Shown here: positions 8,587 through 17,838 of the stretch, piece by piece
Numbering within the stretch: the first letter of the stretch is position 1
How the letters are laid out: every line of letters starts with the position of its first letter
Assembly: GCF_021952865.1 (NCBI RefSeq)
Contig: NZ_CP040792.1
Location: 1,426,001 to 1,490,000 of the forward strand
Reading direction: 5' to 3'
Source of the DNA: Clavibacter californiensis
GTDB taxonomy: Bacteria > Actinomycetota > Actinomycetes > Actinomycetales > Microbacteriaceae
Length of the DNA: 64,000 bases
The notes under the pieces: generated by a model
The model's database searches: none
The model's input: only the letters and a program-made list of their open reading frames with translations
Told to the model about the DNA's origin: nothing
Program-made: the position numbers and the translations under genes

Positions 8587-8820
8587 TCAGCCGGAGAATT
8601 CGCGCCAGCGACCGGGACCCGGCACCAGCGTGCCGCGGACGCTGCGCTGCGACCGCTGCCACGCGTCCGGCGCGCGGCGCGCGGGCTGCTCGGCGGCGGG
8701 CTGCGCCGCCAGCGCCGCGATGACCGCCGTGGCGGCGGCGAGCTCCTCCTCGGTGGGGGATCCACCGAGGACGCGGAAGCCCCCGACGGGGGCATCCGCC
8801 GACGCGTGCACGTCGCTCAC
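8587..8820 (-). CDS. accE: Acyl-CoA carboxylase epsilon subunit
   Basis: 77 aa. The start is GTG (cac at 8818-8820), overlapping the TGA of the beta subunit by 4 bases (GTGA), so the two are translationally coupled. The family hallmark is [23 protein letters not shown], a short helix found in the small actinobacterial AccE proteins that bridge alpha and beta carboxylase subunits. The C-terminus is Arg/Pro-rich and ends in [11 protein letters not shown]. Known AccE proteins range from about 60 to 180 residues, so this is a short but normal form. It sits on the outside of the alpha/beta complex and has no catalytic residues of its own. Confidence 0.85.
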   Translation of the reverse strand: MSDVHASADAPVGGFRVLGGSPTEEELAAATAVIAALAAQPAAEQPARRAPDAWQRSQRSVRGTLVPGPGRWREFSG

Positions 8821-10430
8821 AGCGGGATGTTCCCGTGCTTCTTGGGCGGCAGGCTCGCGCGCTTGGTGCGCAGCGCCCGCAGGGCCTTGACGACCGACGC
8901 GCGCGTGGCCGCGGGCTGGATGACGTTGTCGAGCTCGCCGCGCTCCGCCGCGAGGAACGGGCTCGCGACGTTGTACGTGTACTCGTTCGCGAGCCGGGTG
9001 CGCACGGCGGCGACGTCCTCGCCGGCCTGCTCCGCGCCCTTGATCTCGCCGCGGTAGAGGATGTTCACGGCCCCCTGGCCGCCCATCACCGCGATCTCCG
9101 CCGTCGGCCACGCGAGGTTGATGTCGGCGCCCAGCTGCTTGGATCCCATGACGATGTACGCGCCGCCGTAGGCCTTGCGCGTGATGACGGTGACGAGCGG
9201 CACGGTCGCCTCCGCGTAGGCGTACAGCAGCTTCGCCCCGCGGCGGATGACGCCCGTCCACTCCTGCTCGGTGCCGGGCAGGTACCCGGGCACGTCGACG
9301 AGCGTGAGGATCGGGATGGAGAACGCGTCGCAGAACCGCACGAAGCGGCTGGCCTTCTCTCCCGCCTCGATGTTGAGCGTGCCCGCCATCGCGTTCGGCT
9401 GGTTGGCGACGATGCCGACGGAGCGGCCCTCGACGCGCGCGAACCCGACGATGATGTTCGGCGCGAACAGCGGCTGGGTCTCGAGGAACTCGCCGTCGTC
9501 GACGATGCGCTCGATGATCGTCTTCATGTCGTACGGCTGGTTCGGGCTGTCCGGGATGATCGTGTCGAGCTCGTGGTCGCGCGCCGTCATCTCGAGGTCG
9601 ACCGTGCGGGGGAAGTCCGGCAGCTCGGCGAGGTTGTTGTCCGGCAGGAACCCGAGGAGCGTCCGCGCGTAGTCGAGCGCGTCGTCCTCGTCGCTCGCGA
9701 GGTAGTGCGCGACGCCCGAGACCTTGTTGTGGGTCAGCGCCCCGCCGAGCTCCTCGAAGCCGACCTCCTCGCCCGTGACGGTCTTGATGACGTCGGGGCC
9801 GGTGACGAACATGTGGCTGGTCTTGTCGACCATGATCACGAAGTCGGTGAGCGCGGGGGAGTACACGGCGCCGCCCGCGGCCGGGCCCATGATCAGCGAG
9901 ATCTGCGGGATCACGCCCGACGCGCGCGTGTTGAGGCGGAAGATCTCGCCGTACTTGCCGAGCGCGACCACGCCCTCCTGGATGCGGGCGCCGCCCGAGT
10001 CGAGGATGCCGATGATGGGGACGCCCGTCTTGATGGCGAGCTCCATGACCTTGACGATCTTCTCGCCCGCGACCTCGCCGAGGGATCCGCCGAAGATCGT
10101 GAAGTCCTGCGAGTAGACGGCGACCTGGCGGCCGTTGATGGTGCCCGTGCCCGTGACGACGGAGTCGCCGTACGGCCGCTTGGCGTCCATGCCGAACGCG
10201 TGCGTGCGGTGGCGGACGAACTCGTCGAGCTCGACGAACGACCCGTGGTCGAGGAGCTGGTCGATGCGCTCGCGGGCGGTCATCTTGCCGCGCGCGTGCT
10301 GCTTCTCGATGGCGGCCTCGCCGCTCGCGGTGACGGCCTCGTGGTAGCGCCTCTTCAGGTCGGCGAGCTTGCCTGCGGTCGTGTACATGTCCGGGGCGCC
10401 GGCGTCCTCGTCTGGCTCGTGTGCAGTCAC
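8817..10430 (-). CDS. accD: Acyl-CoA (propionyl-CoA) carboxylase beta subunit, carboxyltransferase
   Basis: 537 aa. Crotonase-fold N and C carboxyltransferase domains are both present, with oxyanion-hole glycines in [13 protein letters not shown] and [14 protein letters not shown], and the C-terminal [15 protein letters not shown]. It transfers CO2 from carboxybiotin on the alpha subunit (599-2368) to acyl-CoA, feeding methylmalonyl- or malonyl-CoA synthesis. Sequence and linkage to accE and birA match mycobacterial AccD5. I chose GTG 10430 because a TACAGT -10 (10438-10443) lies exactly 7 nt upstream, consistent with a leaderless mRNA; an in-frame GTG at 10439 overlaps that -10. It diverges from birA, which also has a leaderless promoter. 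Confidence 0.92.
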   Translation of the reverse strand: MTAHEPDEDAGAPDMYTTAGKLADLKRRYHEAVTASGEAAIEKQHARGKMTARERIDQLLDHGSFVELDEFVRHRTHAFGMDAKRPYGDSVVTGTGTINGRQVAVYSQDFTIFGGSLGEVAGEKIVKVMELAIKTGVPIIGILDSGGARIQEGVVALGKYGEIFRLNTRASGVIPQISLIMGPAAGGAVYSPALTDFVIMVDKTSHMFVTGPDVIKTVTGEEVGFEELGGALTHNKVSGVAHYLASDEDDALDYARTLLGFLPDNNLAELPDFPRTVDLEMTARDHELDTIIPDSPNQPYDMKTIIERIVDDGEFLETQPLFAPNIIVGFARVEGRSVGIVANQPNAMAGTLNIEAGEKASRFVRFCDAFSIPILTLVDVPGYLPGTEQEWTGVIRRGAKLLYAYAEATVPLVTVITRKAYGGAYIVMGSKQLGADINLAWPTAEIAVMGGQGAVNILYRGEIKGAEQAGEDVAAVRTRLANEYTYNVASPFLAAERGELDNVIQPAATRASVVKALRALRTKRASLPPKKHGNIPL

Positions 10431-10437
10431 CCGCCTC

Positions 10438-10443
10438 ACTGTA
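10438..10443 (-). promoter_or_regulatory. Leaderless promoter -10 (TACAGT) of accD-accE
   Basis: TACAGT on the minus strand with 7 bases between it and the GTG at 10430, so transcription should begin at or one base before the start codon. This decides the start: the alternative GTG at 10439 would be inside the promoter. Confidence 0.55.
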
Positions 10444-10525
10444 CCGGCGGGTGCGCGCCCCGCTCTTGTGGACCACGCACAGAAGACGGCGGGTCCGGGG
10501 TGCGATCACCTCCTGATCCGCTCGG

Positions 10526-10531
10526 TACGGT
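10526..10531 (+). promoter_or_regulatory. Leaderless promoter -10 (TACGGT) of birA
   Basis: TACGGT, then exactly 6 bases, then the birA ATG at 10538. With the usual -7 end of the -10 hexamer, the A of ATG is the predicted +1. No -35 stands out. Confidence 0.55.
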
Positions 10532-10537
10532 GACGGC

Positions 10538-11320
10538 ATGGACCTCCCCCTCAGCCGCCTCGCCGCCCCGCGCCTCCTCGCCCTGCACTCGGTCGGCTCG
10601 ACCAACGACGAGCTCTCCCGGCGGGCGACCGCGGATCCGGCCGCGTGGCCGGACGGATCCGTCGTGCTCACCCTCGACCAGACCGCGGGGCGCGGCCGCC
10701 GTGGCCGCGTCTGGGTGGCGCCGCCCGGGCGGACCCTCGCGGTCAGCGTGCTCTGCGTCCCCGGGCGCGCGGACCTCGACCCCGGCTGGCTGCCGCTCGT
10801 GGCGGGCCTCGCGCTCGTCGCGACCCTGCGCGACCTCGTGCCCGCACCGGCCGAGGTGACGCTCAAGTGGCCGAACGACGTGCACGTGGACGGCCGGAAG
10901 GTCTCCGGGATCCTCGGCGAGCTGGTCGCGCCCGGCCGCGTGCTGGTGGGCACGGGCCTCAACCTCACGCTCGAGGAGGCCGAGCTGCCGACGCCCACCT
11001 CCACGTCCCTGCGGCTGGCGGGCGTGCCGGACCCGGACGTGGACGCGATCCTGGCCGCCTACCTCCGGGCGTTCCGCACCAGGTACCTGGCCTGGGTGGA
11101 CGCCGACGGCGACGCGCGCGCGGCCGGGCTCGTCGACGAGCTGGACCGCACGTGCGCCACGATCGGCCGCGACGTCCGCGTCGAGCTGCCGGGCGGCGGC
11201 GAGCTCCTCGGGCGCGCCACCGGGGTCGACGACGACGGGCGGCTCACCGTCGAGTCCGCCGCGGATCGGGCCGTCACGTCTGTCGCCGCGGGCGACGTGA
11301 CGCATCTGCGGTATCAATGA
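10538..11320 (+). CDS. birA: Biotin--[acetyl-CoA-carboxylase] ligase
   Basis: 260 aa. The catalytic core is present: STNDEL near the N-terminus, the biotinyl-AMP loop as GRGRRGRVWVAPPGR, KWPNDVHVDGRKVSGILGE, and GTGLNLT. The C-terminal ~50 residues form the small SH3-like domain (GRATGVDDDGRLTV). There is no N-terminal DNA-binding winged helix, so it is a pure ligase (class I), not a repressor. It attaches biotin to Lys555 of the alpha subunit encoded at 599-2368. It is divergent from accD-accE, and the PH-domain gene starts 3 nt after its stop. Confidence 0.93.
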   Translation: MDLPLSRLAAPRLLALHSVGSTNDELSRRATADPAAWPDGSVVLTLDQTAGRGRRGRVWVAPPGRTLAVSVLCVPGRADLDPGWLPLVAGLALVATLRDLVPAPAEVTLKWPNDVHVDGRKVSGILGELVAPGRVLVGTGLNLTLEEAELPTPTSTSLRLAGVPDPDVDAILAAYLRAFRTRYLAWVDADGDARAAGLVDELDRTCATIGRDVRVELPGGGELLGRATGVDDDGRLTVESAADRAVTSVAAGDVTHLRYQ

Positions 11321-11323
11321 GGC

Positions 11324-12118
11324 ATGGCGCACACGGGTGACACGCAGCGGTACGCACCCGGAGAGGGCGGGCGGGCGCTCCCCGTCCGCGGCGGCCGCAG
11401 GGCCCGTCGCAAGGCCGAGAAGGAGGAGCGCCGTCGCGTCGCCGAGGACGAGGCGGATCGCCTCGCCTCGTCGCAGGACGTGGATCCGCGCCTCGGTCGC
11501 CCGGCCGCGCCGCCCGCCGCACCGCAGCAGCAGGTGGTCGCCGCCGACCCCGAGCGCGTGCTCGTCCGCCTCCGACCGCACGGCCGCGCCCTCACGCTCC
11601 CGGTGGTGCTGCTGCTCGCGATCTGCCTCGCGGGCGGGTACTTCGGCGGCTGGTTCCCGGAGCCATGGGAGAACGCTCTGCTGCTCGTGTCGCTCGCCGG
11701 CGTCGCGGTTTTCGTCACGCTGCTGCCTGTTCTGGTCTGGTTGAACCGCCGGTACACGGTCACGACCAGGCGCCTCATCGTGTCGCACGGGTTCTTCGTG
11801 CGCACCCGGCAGGAGCTGCTGCACTCGCGGGGCTACGACGTGACCCTCCGGCGCGGCCCGCTGCAGCACCTGCACCGCAGCGGCCACGTCACCATCAACG
11901 CCGGCCTCGAGTCGCCCGTCGTGCTCCGGGACGTGCCGTCCGCGGTGCTCGTCGTCCAGGCGCTCCAGGACCTCATGGAGGAGAACGCCAACATGGTGGC
12001 CGAGCGCCGCCGGCAGGAGGAGTCGCGCCGCGGCCGACCAGGCGACCCGGCATGGCGCCAGCAGGACGAGCCCCGCTCGGTGTGGCCGGACGACACGCAG
12101 CCCTGGCAGCGCGGTTGA
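11324..12118 (+). CDS. PH-domain (bPH2/DUF304) membrane protein
   Basis: 264 aa. A basic, disordered N-terminus of about 85 residues precedes two membrane helices (roughly residues 90-110 and 120-142). A bacterial PH-like domain follows (RRYTVTTRRLIVSHGFFVRTRQELLHSR), then an acidic/arginine-rich tail. The start ATG follows the birA stop by 3 bases, so it is probably in the birA operon. A membrane PH-domain gene next to birA is also seen in mycobacteria (Rv3278c, from memory). Molecular role unknown; the domain usually mediates protein or lipid contacts at the membrane. Confidence 0.78.
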   Translation: MAHTGDTQRYAPGEGGRALPVRGGRRARRKAEKEERRRVAEDEADRLASSQDVDPRLGRPAAPPAAPQQQVVAADPERVLVRLRPHGRALTLPVVLLLAICLAGGYFGGWFPEPWENALLLVSLAGVAVFVTLLPVLVWLNRRYTVTTRRLIVSHGFFVRTRQELLHSRGYDVTLRRGPLQHLHRSGHVTINAGLESPVVLRDVPSAVLVVQALQDLMEENANMVAERRRQEESRRGRPGDPAWRQQDEPRSVWPDDTQPWQRG

Positions 12119-12137
12119 CCCGTCGCAGGTCGGGCGC

Positions 12138-12656
12138 CTAGGGGACCGCGACCCGGTCGGCGTCGTCCGTGCGCGCGGCCCCGGACGCTGCGGCGACCTG
12201 CGGTGCGGCGTGGCGCCGGGCGGGCGAGTAGACCCACTGGCGGTAGAGCACGAAGCGCACCGCGGATCCGAGCCCCAGGCCGATGACGTTGGCCGAGACG
12301 TTATCCGCGAGCGGCGACGTGAGCCCCAGCACGTAGTGCGAGACGTACAGGCACGCGAGCCCGATGACCATGCCGAGGAGGCTCACCGCCAGGAACTCGA
12401 GCGCCTCCCGGCCGCGGCGCGTGGTGCGCTGCTTGCCGAAGGTCCAGTAGCGGTTGCCCACCCAGTTGACGGCGATGGCGACGACGGTGGAGGCGACCTT
12501 GGCGAGCAGCGGCCCGGCCTCGACGGCGTCGGGGTGGAAGACGGTGGCGCGCAGCAGGTTGAAGACCGCGAGGTCGACGAGGAAGCCCGCGCCGCCGACG
12601 AGCCCGAACTGCGCGATCTGCACGCCGAGCGAGGCGAGGGAGCGACGGGGGGACAT
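12138..12656 (-). CDS. GtrA family membrane protein
   Basis: 172 aa. GtrA signature: QIAQFGLVGGAGFLVDLAVF in the first helix, NRYWTFGKQR between helices 2 and 3, and FVLYRQWVYS near the C-terminus; four membrane helices in all. GtrA proteins are thought to flip or help transfer undecaprenyl-phosphate-linked sugars with a GtrB/DPM-type transferase. No transferase is adjacent here; the GtrB-like ones are at 23762 and 29089. It converges on the PH-domain gene with a 19-nt gap and diverges from purK. In M. tuberculosis a GtrA-like gene (Rv3277) holds the same place, which suggests a general cell-envelope role. Confidence 0.85.
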   Translation of the reverse strand: MSPRRSLASLGVQIAQFGLVGGAGFLVDLAVFNLLRATVFHPDAVEAGPLLAKVASTVVAIAVNWVGNRYWTFGKQRTTRRGREALEFLAVSLLGMVIGLACLYVSHYVLGLTSPLADNVSANVIGLGLGSAVRFVLYRQWVYSPARRHAAPQVAAASGAARTDDADRVAVP

Positions 12657-12792
12657 GGGCGGGGTCCGTCCTGGATGGGGGAGGATGTCGGGTGGCGTGA
12701 CGGACGATGTTACCGGCTGGTCCCGCCCACCGACCGTCCCGAGGCCGCCCGCAGGCGTCCGCGGGCCCATGCACCTGCACCAGGAGGACACC

Positions 12793-13920
12793 ATGACGCC
12801 CACCGTCGGAGTCGTCGGAGGCGGCCAGCTCGCCCGGATGATGATCGCCCCCGCCGTCGAGCTCGGCATCGGGATCCGAGTGCTCGCCGAGGCCGACGGC
12901 ATGTCCGCCGGGCTCGCCGCCACGGCGGTCGGCGACTACCGCGACCTCGACGTCGTCCGCGCCTTCGCCCGGGACGTCGACGTGATCACGTTCGACCACG
13001 AGCACGTGCCGCAGCACGTCCTCCGCGCGCTCGTCGCCGAGGGCGTCGCCGTGCACCCGGGACCGGACGCCCTGCTCGTCGCGCAGGACAAGCTGCTCAT
13101 GCGGGAGCGGCTCGAGCAGCTGGGCGTCCCGGTGCCGGTCTGGGCGCGCGTCGCCGACCGGGAGGCGCTCGCCGCCTTCCTCGCCGACAACGGCGGGGTC
13201 GCGGTCGTGAAGACCCCGCGCGGCGGATACGACGGCAAGGGCGTGCGGGTGGTGCGCTCCGCCGACGAGGCCGGCGACTGGTTCGACGCGCTCGGCGCGG
13301 GCGACGCGCTGCTCGCGGAGGAGCTCGTCGACTACGCGCGCGAGCTCGCGCAGTCCGTCGCCCGCCGGCCGTCGGGCGACGTCGCCGCGTGGCCCGTCGT
13401 CGAGTCGATCCAGCGCGACGGCGTGTGCGCCGAGGTCATCGCGCCCGCGCACGGCGCGAGCGCCCGGCTGCGCGAGGCGGCGGAGGAGATGGCGCGCGGG
13501 ATCGCGGAGGGGCTCGGCGTCACGGGGGTGCTCGCGGTCGAGCTGTTCGAGACGGTGGACGGGCGCCTGCTCGTCAACGAGCTGGCCATGCGCCCGCACA
13601 ACACCGGCCACTGGTCGATGGACGGCGCGGTCACCGGCCAGTTCGAGCAGCACCTGCGCGCCGTGCTCGACCTCCCGCTCGGGTCCACCCGGCCGCTCGC
13701 GCCGTGGTCGGTCATGATCAACGTGCTGGGCGGGCCGGAGACCGGCTCCCTCGCCGACCGCTACCCGCGGGCGCTCGCCGACCAGCCCGAGGCGCGCTTC
13801 CACTTCTACGGCAAGGACCCGCGCCCCGGCCGCAAGGTCGGGCACGTCACCGTGGTGGGCGACGATCTCGACGAGACCGCGTACCGGGCGCGCGCGGCCG
13901 CGGCGTTCTTCCGGGGCTGA
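12793..13920 (+). CDS. purK: 5-(carboxyamino)imidazole ribonucleotide synthase
   Basis: 375 aa. An ATP-grasp enzyme: VGVVGGGQLARMM opens the first Rossmann domain, KTPRGGYDGKGVRVV is the ATP-binding loop, and NELAMRPHNTGHWSMDG contains the conserved metal and substrate residues. It converts AIR, ATP and bicarbonate to N5-CAIR in purine synthesis; PurE next door performs the following step. The start at 12793 is supported by AGGAGG 6 nt upstream; an in-frame ATG at 12769 lacks one. A 54-nt gap separates it from purE. Confidence 0.95.
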   Translation: MTPTVGVVGGGQLARMMIAPAVELGIGIRVLAEADGMSAGLAATAVGDYRDLDVVRAFARDVDVITFDHEHVPQHVLRALVAEGVAVHPGPDALLVAQDKLLMRERLEQLGVPVPVWARVADREALAAFLADNGGVAVVKTPRGGYDGKGVRVVRSADEAGDWFDALGAGDALLAEELVDYARELAQSVARRPSGDVAAWPVVESIQRDGVCAEVIAPAHGASARLREAAEEMARGIAEGLGVTGVLAVELFETVDGRLLVNELAMRPHNTGHWSMDGAVTGQFEQHLRAVLDLPLGSTRPLAPWSVMINVLGGPETGSLADRYPRALADQPEARFHFYGKDPRPGRKVGHVTVVGDDLDETAYRARAAAAFFRG

Positions 13921-13974
13921 CCGCGCGCGGGCGGGCTGCGTGGCGCGGCTGGCGCGCAGGACCGGGCACCTAGC

Positions 13975-14499
13975 ATGGAGCCCGTGAATCCCGACACCCC
14001 TGCACTCGTCGGCCTCGTCATGGGCTCCGACTCCGACTGGAACGTGATGGAGAAGGCGTCCCTCGCGCTCGACGCCCTGGGCATCGCCCACGAGGTCGAG
14101 GTGCTGTCCGCGCATCGCACGCCCGAGCGCATGATCGCCTACGGGCAGACCGCGCGCGAGCGGGGGATCCGCGTGATCATCGCGGGTGCGGGCGGCGCCG
14201 CCCACCTCCCCGGCATGATCGCCTCCGTCACGACCCTGCCCGTCATCGGCGTGCCCGTGCCCCTGGCGACCCTCGACGGCATGGACTCCCTGCTGTCGAT
14301 CGTGCAGATGCCCGCGGGCGTGCCCGTGGCCACCGTCTCCATCGGCGGCGCGGAGAACGCGGGGCTCCTCGCCGCGCGCATCCTCTCGACCTCCGACGAC
14401 CGCATCGTGGACGCCCTCGCGCGCCACCGCGCCGAGCTCGCCGAGCTCGTGGAGCGGAAGAACGCCGCGCTGCAGCAGAAGGTGTCGTCGCGCACGTGA
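13975..14499 (+). CDS. purE: N5-carboxyaminoimidazole ribonucleotide mutase
   Basis: 174 aa. Class I PurE with the nucleotide-binding loop [20 protein letters not shown] carrying the catalytic His, [12 protein letters not shown] and [17 protein letters not shown]. It moves the carboxylate of N5-CAIR to give CAIR. Usual length is about 165 residues; the extra residues are C-terminal ([11 protein letters not shown]). An alternative GTG lies at 13984. Its TGA overlaps the GTG of the LCP gene by 4 bases, an unexpected but conserved-looking coupling of purine synthesis to a cell-wall enzyme. Confidence 0.95.
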   Translation: MEPVNPDTPALVGLVMGSDSDWNVMEKASLALDALGIAHEVEVLSAHRTPERMIAYGQTARERGIRVIIAGAGGAAHLPGMIASVTTLPVIGVPVPLATLDGMDSLLSIVQMPAGVPVATVSIGGAENAGLLAARILSTSDDRIVDALARHRAELAELVERKNAALQQKVSSRT

Positions 14500-15845
14500 G
14501 CCTGACGCAGCCCATCCGGCACCCGGACAGCCGGTCGCCGCGCATCATGACCACCCGGGCCTGGTGGCTCGTGGTGCTGAACGTCCTCATCCCCGGATCC
14601 GCCCAGGTCCTCGCGGGGAACCGCCGTCTGGGCCGCGTCGGCCTCGCCTCCACGCTCGCCGTGTGGGCGCTCGCCGTCGTGGTCGGCGGCCTCGCGCTGT
14701 TCGCGCGCGGCGCGCTCATCCAGGTCGTGTCCCAGGAGTGGCTGCTCGTCGTGCTGCAGGCGCTGCTGGCGGCGTACGCCGTGCTGTGGGTCGTGCTCTC
14801 GCTCGACACCCTGCGGCTCGCGCGCATCGTCCGCGTCGCGCCGCGGGCCCGTCCGGTCATCGCGGCGCTGTCGGTGCTGCTCCTGGTGGGCACGGCCGGA
14901 TCCGCGGGCTACGCCGCCTACATCGTCGGCGTCGGCCGCGGTGCCCTGGGCGGGATCTTCGGCGACTACGCCACCGAGGCCCCGGTCGACGGCCGGTACA
15001 ACATCATGCTGCTCGGCGGCGACGCGGGTAGCGACCGCGCGGGCCTGCGCCCCGACAGCATCACCGTGGTCAGCATCGACGCCGACACCGGGCGCGCGAC
15101 CATGGTCGGCCTGCCGCGCGACATGGAGAAGGCGCCGTTCTCCGACGGCTCGCCGCTCCAGGAGCGCTACCCGAACGGCTACCAGCGCTGCGACGTCGAC
15201 GCCTGCATGCTCAACTCCATCTACACCGAGGTCGAGGTCTACAAGCAGGACCTCTACCCCGACGCGAAGGAGAAGGGCAGCCTCCCCGGCATCGAGGCGA
15301 TGCGCGAGGCCGTGCAGGGCGTCACGGGGCTCACGATCCAGTACTACGCGCTCATCGACATGCAGGGCTTCTCCGAGATGGTGGACGCGCTCGGCGGCAT
15401 CGACATCGACGTGAAGCGCCGCATCGGCATGGGCTCCGGGCACGACGACAAGTTCCGGCCGGTGCCCATCCCCGAGTGGATCGAGCCAGGCGAGCAGAAG
15501 CTCGACGGCTACCACGCGCTCTGGTACGCGCGGTCCCGCTACCAGACGACGGACTACGACCGCATGTCGCGTCAGCGGGAGGTGCAGCAGGCGGTGCTCA
15601 AGCAGTTCGACCCGGCCAACGTGCTCACCAAGTTCGACGCGATCGCCCAGGCCGGCCAGCAGGTGGTCAAGACCGACATCCCGCGCGGCATGCTCGGCTA
15701 CTTCACGCAGCTCGCGCTGAAGACGAAGGACCAGCCCATCGACGACCTGGAGATCGTGCCGCCGAGGTTCGACTCGCAGAAGCCCGACTTCCCGGCCATC
15801 CGCCAGGCGATCCAGCAGCAGTTCGCGAACGGCTCCGCGGGCTGA
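14496..15845 (+). CDS. LytR-CpsA-Psr (LCP) family cell-wall polymer ligase
   Basis: 449 aa. GTG start in a GTGA overlap with purE. The N-terminal third has about four membrane helices (more than the single helix typical of LCP proteins). The extracytoplasmic LCP domain follows: [20 protein letters not shown] with the conserved Asp/Arg, [29 protein letters not shown], and [20 protein letters not shown] with the lipid-pyrophosphate-binding arginines. LCP enzymes transfer undecaprenyl-linked glycopolymers to peptidoglycan, so this is the natural final step for the polymer made by the adjacent locus. Mycobacterial LCP proteins attach arabinogalactan. Confidence 0.9.
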   Translation: MSLTQPIRHPDSRSPRIMTTRAWWLVVLNVLIPGSAQVLAGNRRLGRVGLASTLAVWALAVVVGGLALFARGALIQVVSQEWLLVVLQALLAAYAVLWVVLSLDTLRLARIVRVAPRARPVIAALSVLLLVGTAGSAGYAAYIVGVGRGALGGIFGDYATEAPVDGRYNIMLLGGDAGSDRAGLRPDSITVVSIDADTGRATMVGLPRDMEKAPFSDGSPLQERYPNGYQRCDVDACMLNSIYTEVEVYKQDLYPDAKEKGSLPGIEAMREAVQGVTGLTIQYYALIDMQGFSEMVDALGGIDIDVKRRIGMGSGHDDKFRPVPIPEWIEPGEQKLDGYHALWYARSRYQTTDYDRMSRQREVQQAVLKQFDPANVLTKFDAIAQAGQQVVKTDIPRGMLGYFTQLALKTKDQPIDDLEIVPPRFDSQKPDFPAIRQAIQQQFANGSAG

Positions 15846-15860
15846 TCCCGGGACGCGCGC

Positions 15861-17000
15861 CTACAGGTCGGCGTGCAGCTGCCAGACCTTCTCGGCGGAG
15901 TCGCGCCAGCTGAACGCGCGGGCCCTGTCCTGCCCGACGACTGCCAGGCGCTCGCGCGCCGCGGTGTCGGACAGCAGGCCGCCGATGGCCTCGGCGAGGC
16001 GCAGGGGGTAGCCGTCGGGATCCTCGCGCGGCACCACCACGCCCGCGTCGGCCGCGACCTCGAGGAGCGCGGGCGCGTCCGAGTGGACGACGGGCGTGCC
16101 GAAGGACAGCGCCTCCACGACCGGCAGGCCGAAGCCCTCCGACAGGCTCGGGTGCGCGAAGACCGTGGCGCGGTCGAGCGCGACGGCCAGGTCGGCGTCC
16201 GTGAGGGATCCGAGGCTGCGCACGCGCGACGGGTCGACGCCCGCCTCGTCCGCCACCTGCGCGAGCTCGACGTCGCCCCACGTCGCGGGGCCGACGATGA
16301 GGAGCGGCAGGTCTCCGGTCTCCGGGCGCACGAGCGCCTGCACGAGCGCCTGGACGCCCTTGCGCGGCTCGAGGCTGCCGACGGTGAGCAGGTACTCGGC
16401 GGGCAGGTCGAGCTCGGCGGCGCGGGCGTCGGGATCCTCGGGCAGGGCGATGCGCGGGCTCACGGCCCCGCCGATCACGCGCACCCGGTCGCCCAGGTCG
16501 ACGTAGCGCGCGAGCTCCTCGGCCAGCGCGTGCGACGGGACGACGACGGCGTCGGCGTGCTTCCGCGCGCGCTTGGCCATCGCCTTCGTCCAGGCGACGG
16601 AGGCGCTCGTCATGCTCTCCGGGTGCGTCCACGCGTTGACGTCGTGGATGGTGGCGACGATCTGGTCGTTCGTGTTGACGCGGTCGTGACGGCGCAGCGG
16701 CGCGAGGAGGCCGGGCGCGTGGACCATCCCGGTCGTGCCGGGCGTCGGGAGGCCCAGCTGCCAGGCGCGGGAGAGCTCGCGGCGGGGGAGCGGGACGCGC
16801 GTGATGCGGGCGAGGCCGGGCAGGCGCTGCTCGAGGTCGGCCGTCTGCTCGGGCGTGACCGCGGAGACGACGCCCTCGACCTCGCACCCGCTCGGGGTCG
16901 ACGCGATGATCGCGCTCGTCAGGTCCTCGGCGTAGCGGCCGATGCCGCCGGGCGTGGGGCCGGTCAGCTGGTCGATGATCACGCGCAGCGTGGTGGTCAC
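15861..17000 (-). CDS. GT4-family (group 1) glycosyltransferase
   Basis: 379 aa. GT-B fold. The N-terminal domain starts at LRVIIDQLTGPTPGGIGRYA. The C-terminal nucleotide-sugar domain contains LLTVGSLEPRKGVQALVQA and the E-x7-E motif within SLSEGFGLPVVEALSFGTPV. It is similar in outline to mannosyl- or rhamnosyltransferases acting at the cytoplasmic face. GTG 17000 is chosen because GGAGG lies 3 nt upstream; a TACGAT -10-like element is at 17044-17049 on the minus strand. It lies directly downstream of the ABC exporter, on the same strand, so it probably contributes a sugar to the exported polymer. Donor and linkage are unknown. Confidence 0.87.
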   Translation of the reverse strand: MTTTLRVIIDQLTGPTPGGIGRYAEDLTSAIIASTPSGCEVEGVVSAVTPEQTADLEQRLPGLARITRVPLPRRELSRAWQLGLPTPGTTGMVHAPGLLAPLRRHDRVNTNDQIVATIHDVNAWTHPESMTSASVAWTKAMAKRARKHADAVVVPSHALAEELARYVDLGDRVRVIGGAVSPRIALPEDPDARAAELDLPAEYLLTVGSLEPRKGVQALVQALVRPETGDLPLLIVGPATWGDVELAQVADEAGVDPSRVRSLGSLTDADLAVALDRATVFAHPSLSEGFGLPVVEALSFGTPVVHSDAPALLEVAADAGVVVPREDPDGYPLRLAEAIGGLLSDTAARERLAVVGQDRARAFSWRDSAEKVWQLHADL

Positions 17001-17091
17001 GGTCCTCCATCGCGCGGGTGTCGGGTCGGCCCGCGGGAGGACCATCGTACCGGCGGGCGCCTCGGGTATCCGGGAGGAGCGCTCGGCGGGG

Positions 17092-17838
17092 TCAGCTCCG
17101 GCGCATCCGCTCGACGGCGTCCTTGGACGGGCCGTCGAAGGCGACCTTGCCCGACTGGATGAGGATCCCGCGCTCGCACAGGTCAGACACCATGTCGAGG
17201 TCGTGGCTCACGACGACGAGCGTCTTGCCCTGATCGTGCAGCTCGCGGATCTTCGCGAGGCACTTGCGCTGGAACGGCTCGTCGCCCACCGAGAGGATCT
17301 CGTCCACCAGGAGGATGTCGACCTCGGTGTGGATCGCGACCGAGAACGCCAGGCGCAGGAACATGCCCGAGGAGTAGTGCTTGACCTCGGTGTCGATGAA
17401 CTTCTCGATCTCGCTGAACTCGACGATCTGGTCGAAGCGCGCGTCGATCTCGTGCTGCTCCATGCCGAGGATCGCGGCGTTGAGGTAGATGTTCTCGCGG
17501 CCGGAGAGGTCGGGGTGGAACCCGGCGCCCACCTCGATGAGGCCGGCGATGCGCCCGCGCGCGAGGACCTCGCCGCTGTCGGGCTGGTACACGCCCGAGA
17601 TGAGCTTGAGGAGCGTCGACTTGCCGGATCCGTTGAAGCCCATGAGCGCGACCGACTCCCCGGGGCGCACCTGGAAGCTCACGTCCTCGAGCGCGTCGAA
17701 GGTCGAGGCGAGCGGCTTCCGGCGGACGGCCGCGATGACCGTCTCCTTGATGGAGTGCGTGTGGCGGAGGAGGAAGGACTTCCGCACGTTCTCGACGATG
17801 ATGCGCGGGAGCGCGTCCGACTCAGAGGTCCTGGGCAA
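17092..17838 (-). CDS. ABC exporter ATPase for polysaccharide (Wzt/RfbE/TagH type)
   Basis: 248 aa. Walker A is GFNGSGKST, the signature region YSSGMFLRLAFSVAIH, Walker B ILLVDEILSVGD and the switch VVVSHDLDM. The loop VGAGFHPDLSGRENIYLNA is specific to O-antigen/teichoic-acid exporters. It lacks the C-terminal carbohydrate-binding domain of longer Wzt proteins, like the mycobacterial galactan exporter ATPase Rv3781. The start is a TTG at 17836-17838, inside the permease gene by 17 nt, supported by GGAGG 6 nt upstream. It pairs with the permease at 17822. Confidence 0.92.
   Translation of the reverse strand: MPRTSESDALPRIIVENVRKSFLLRHTHSIKETVIAAVRRKPLASTFDALEDVSFQVRPGESVALMGFNGSGKSTLLKLISGVYQPDSGEVLARGRIAGLIEVGAGFHPDLSGRENIYLNAAILGMEQHEIDARFDQIVEFSEIEKFIDTEVKHYSSGMFLRLAFSVAIHTEVDILLVDEILSVGDEPFQRKCLAKIRELHDQGKTLVVVSHDLDMVSDLCERGILIQSGKVAFDGPSKDAVERMRRS

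Noticed and set aside
8537-8890. Plus-strand open frame of 117 codons with GGGAGG nearby
   Set aside because: It runs antisense through accE and the accD end, and its translation is Arg/Ala/Pro-rich with no similarity I can recognise.
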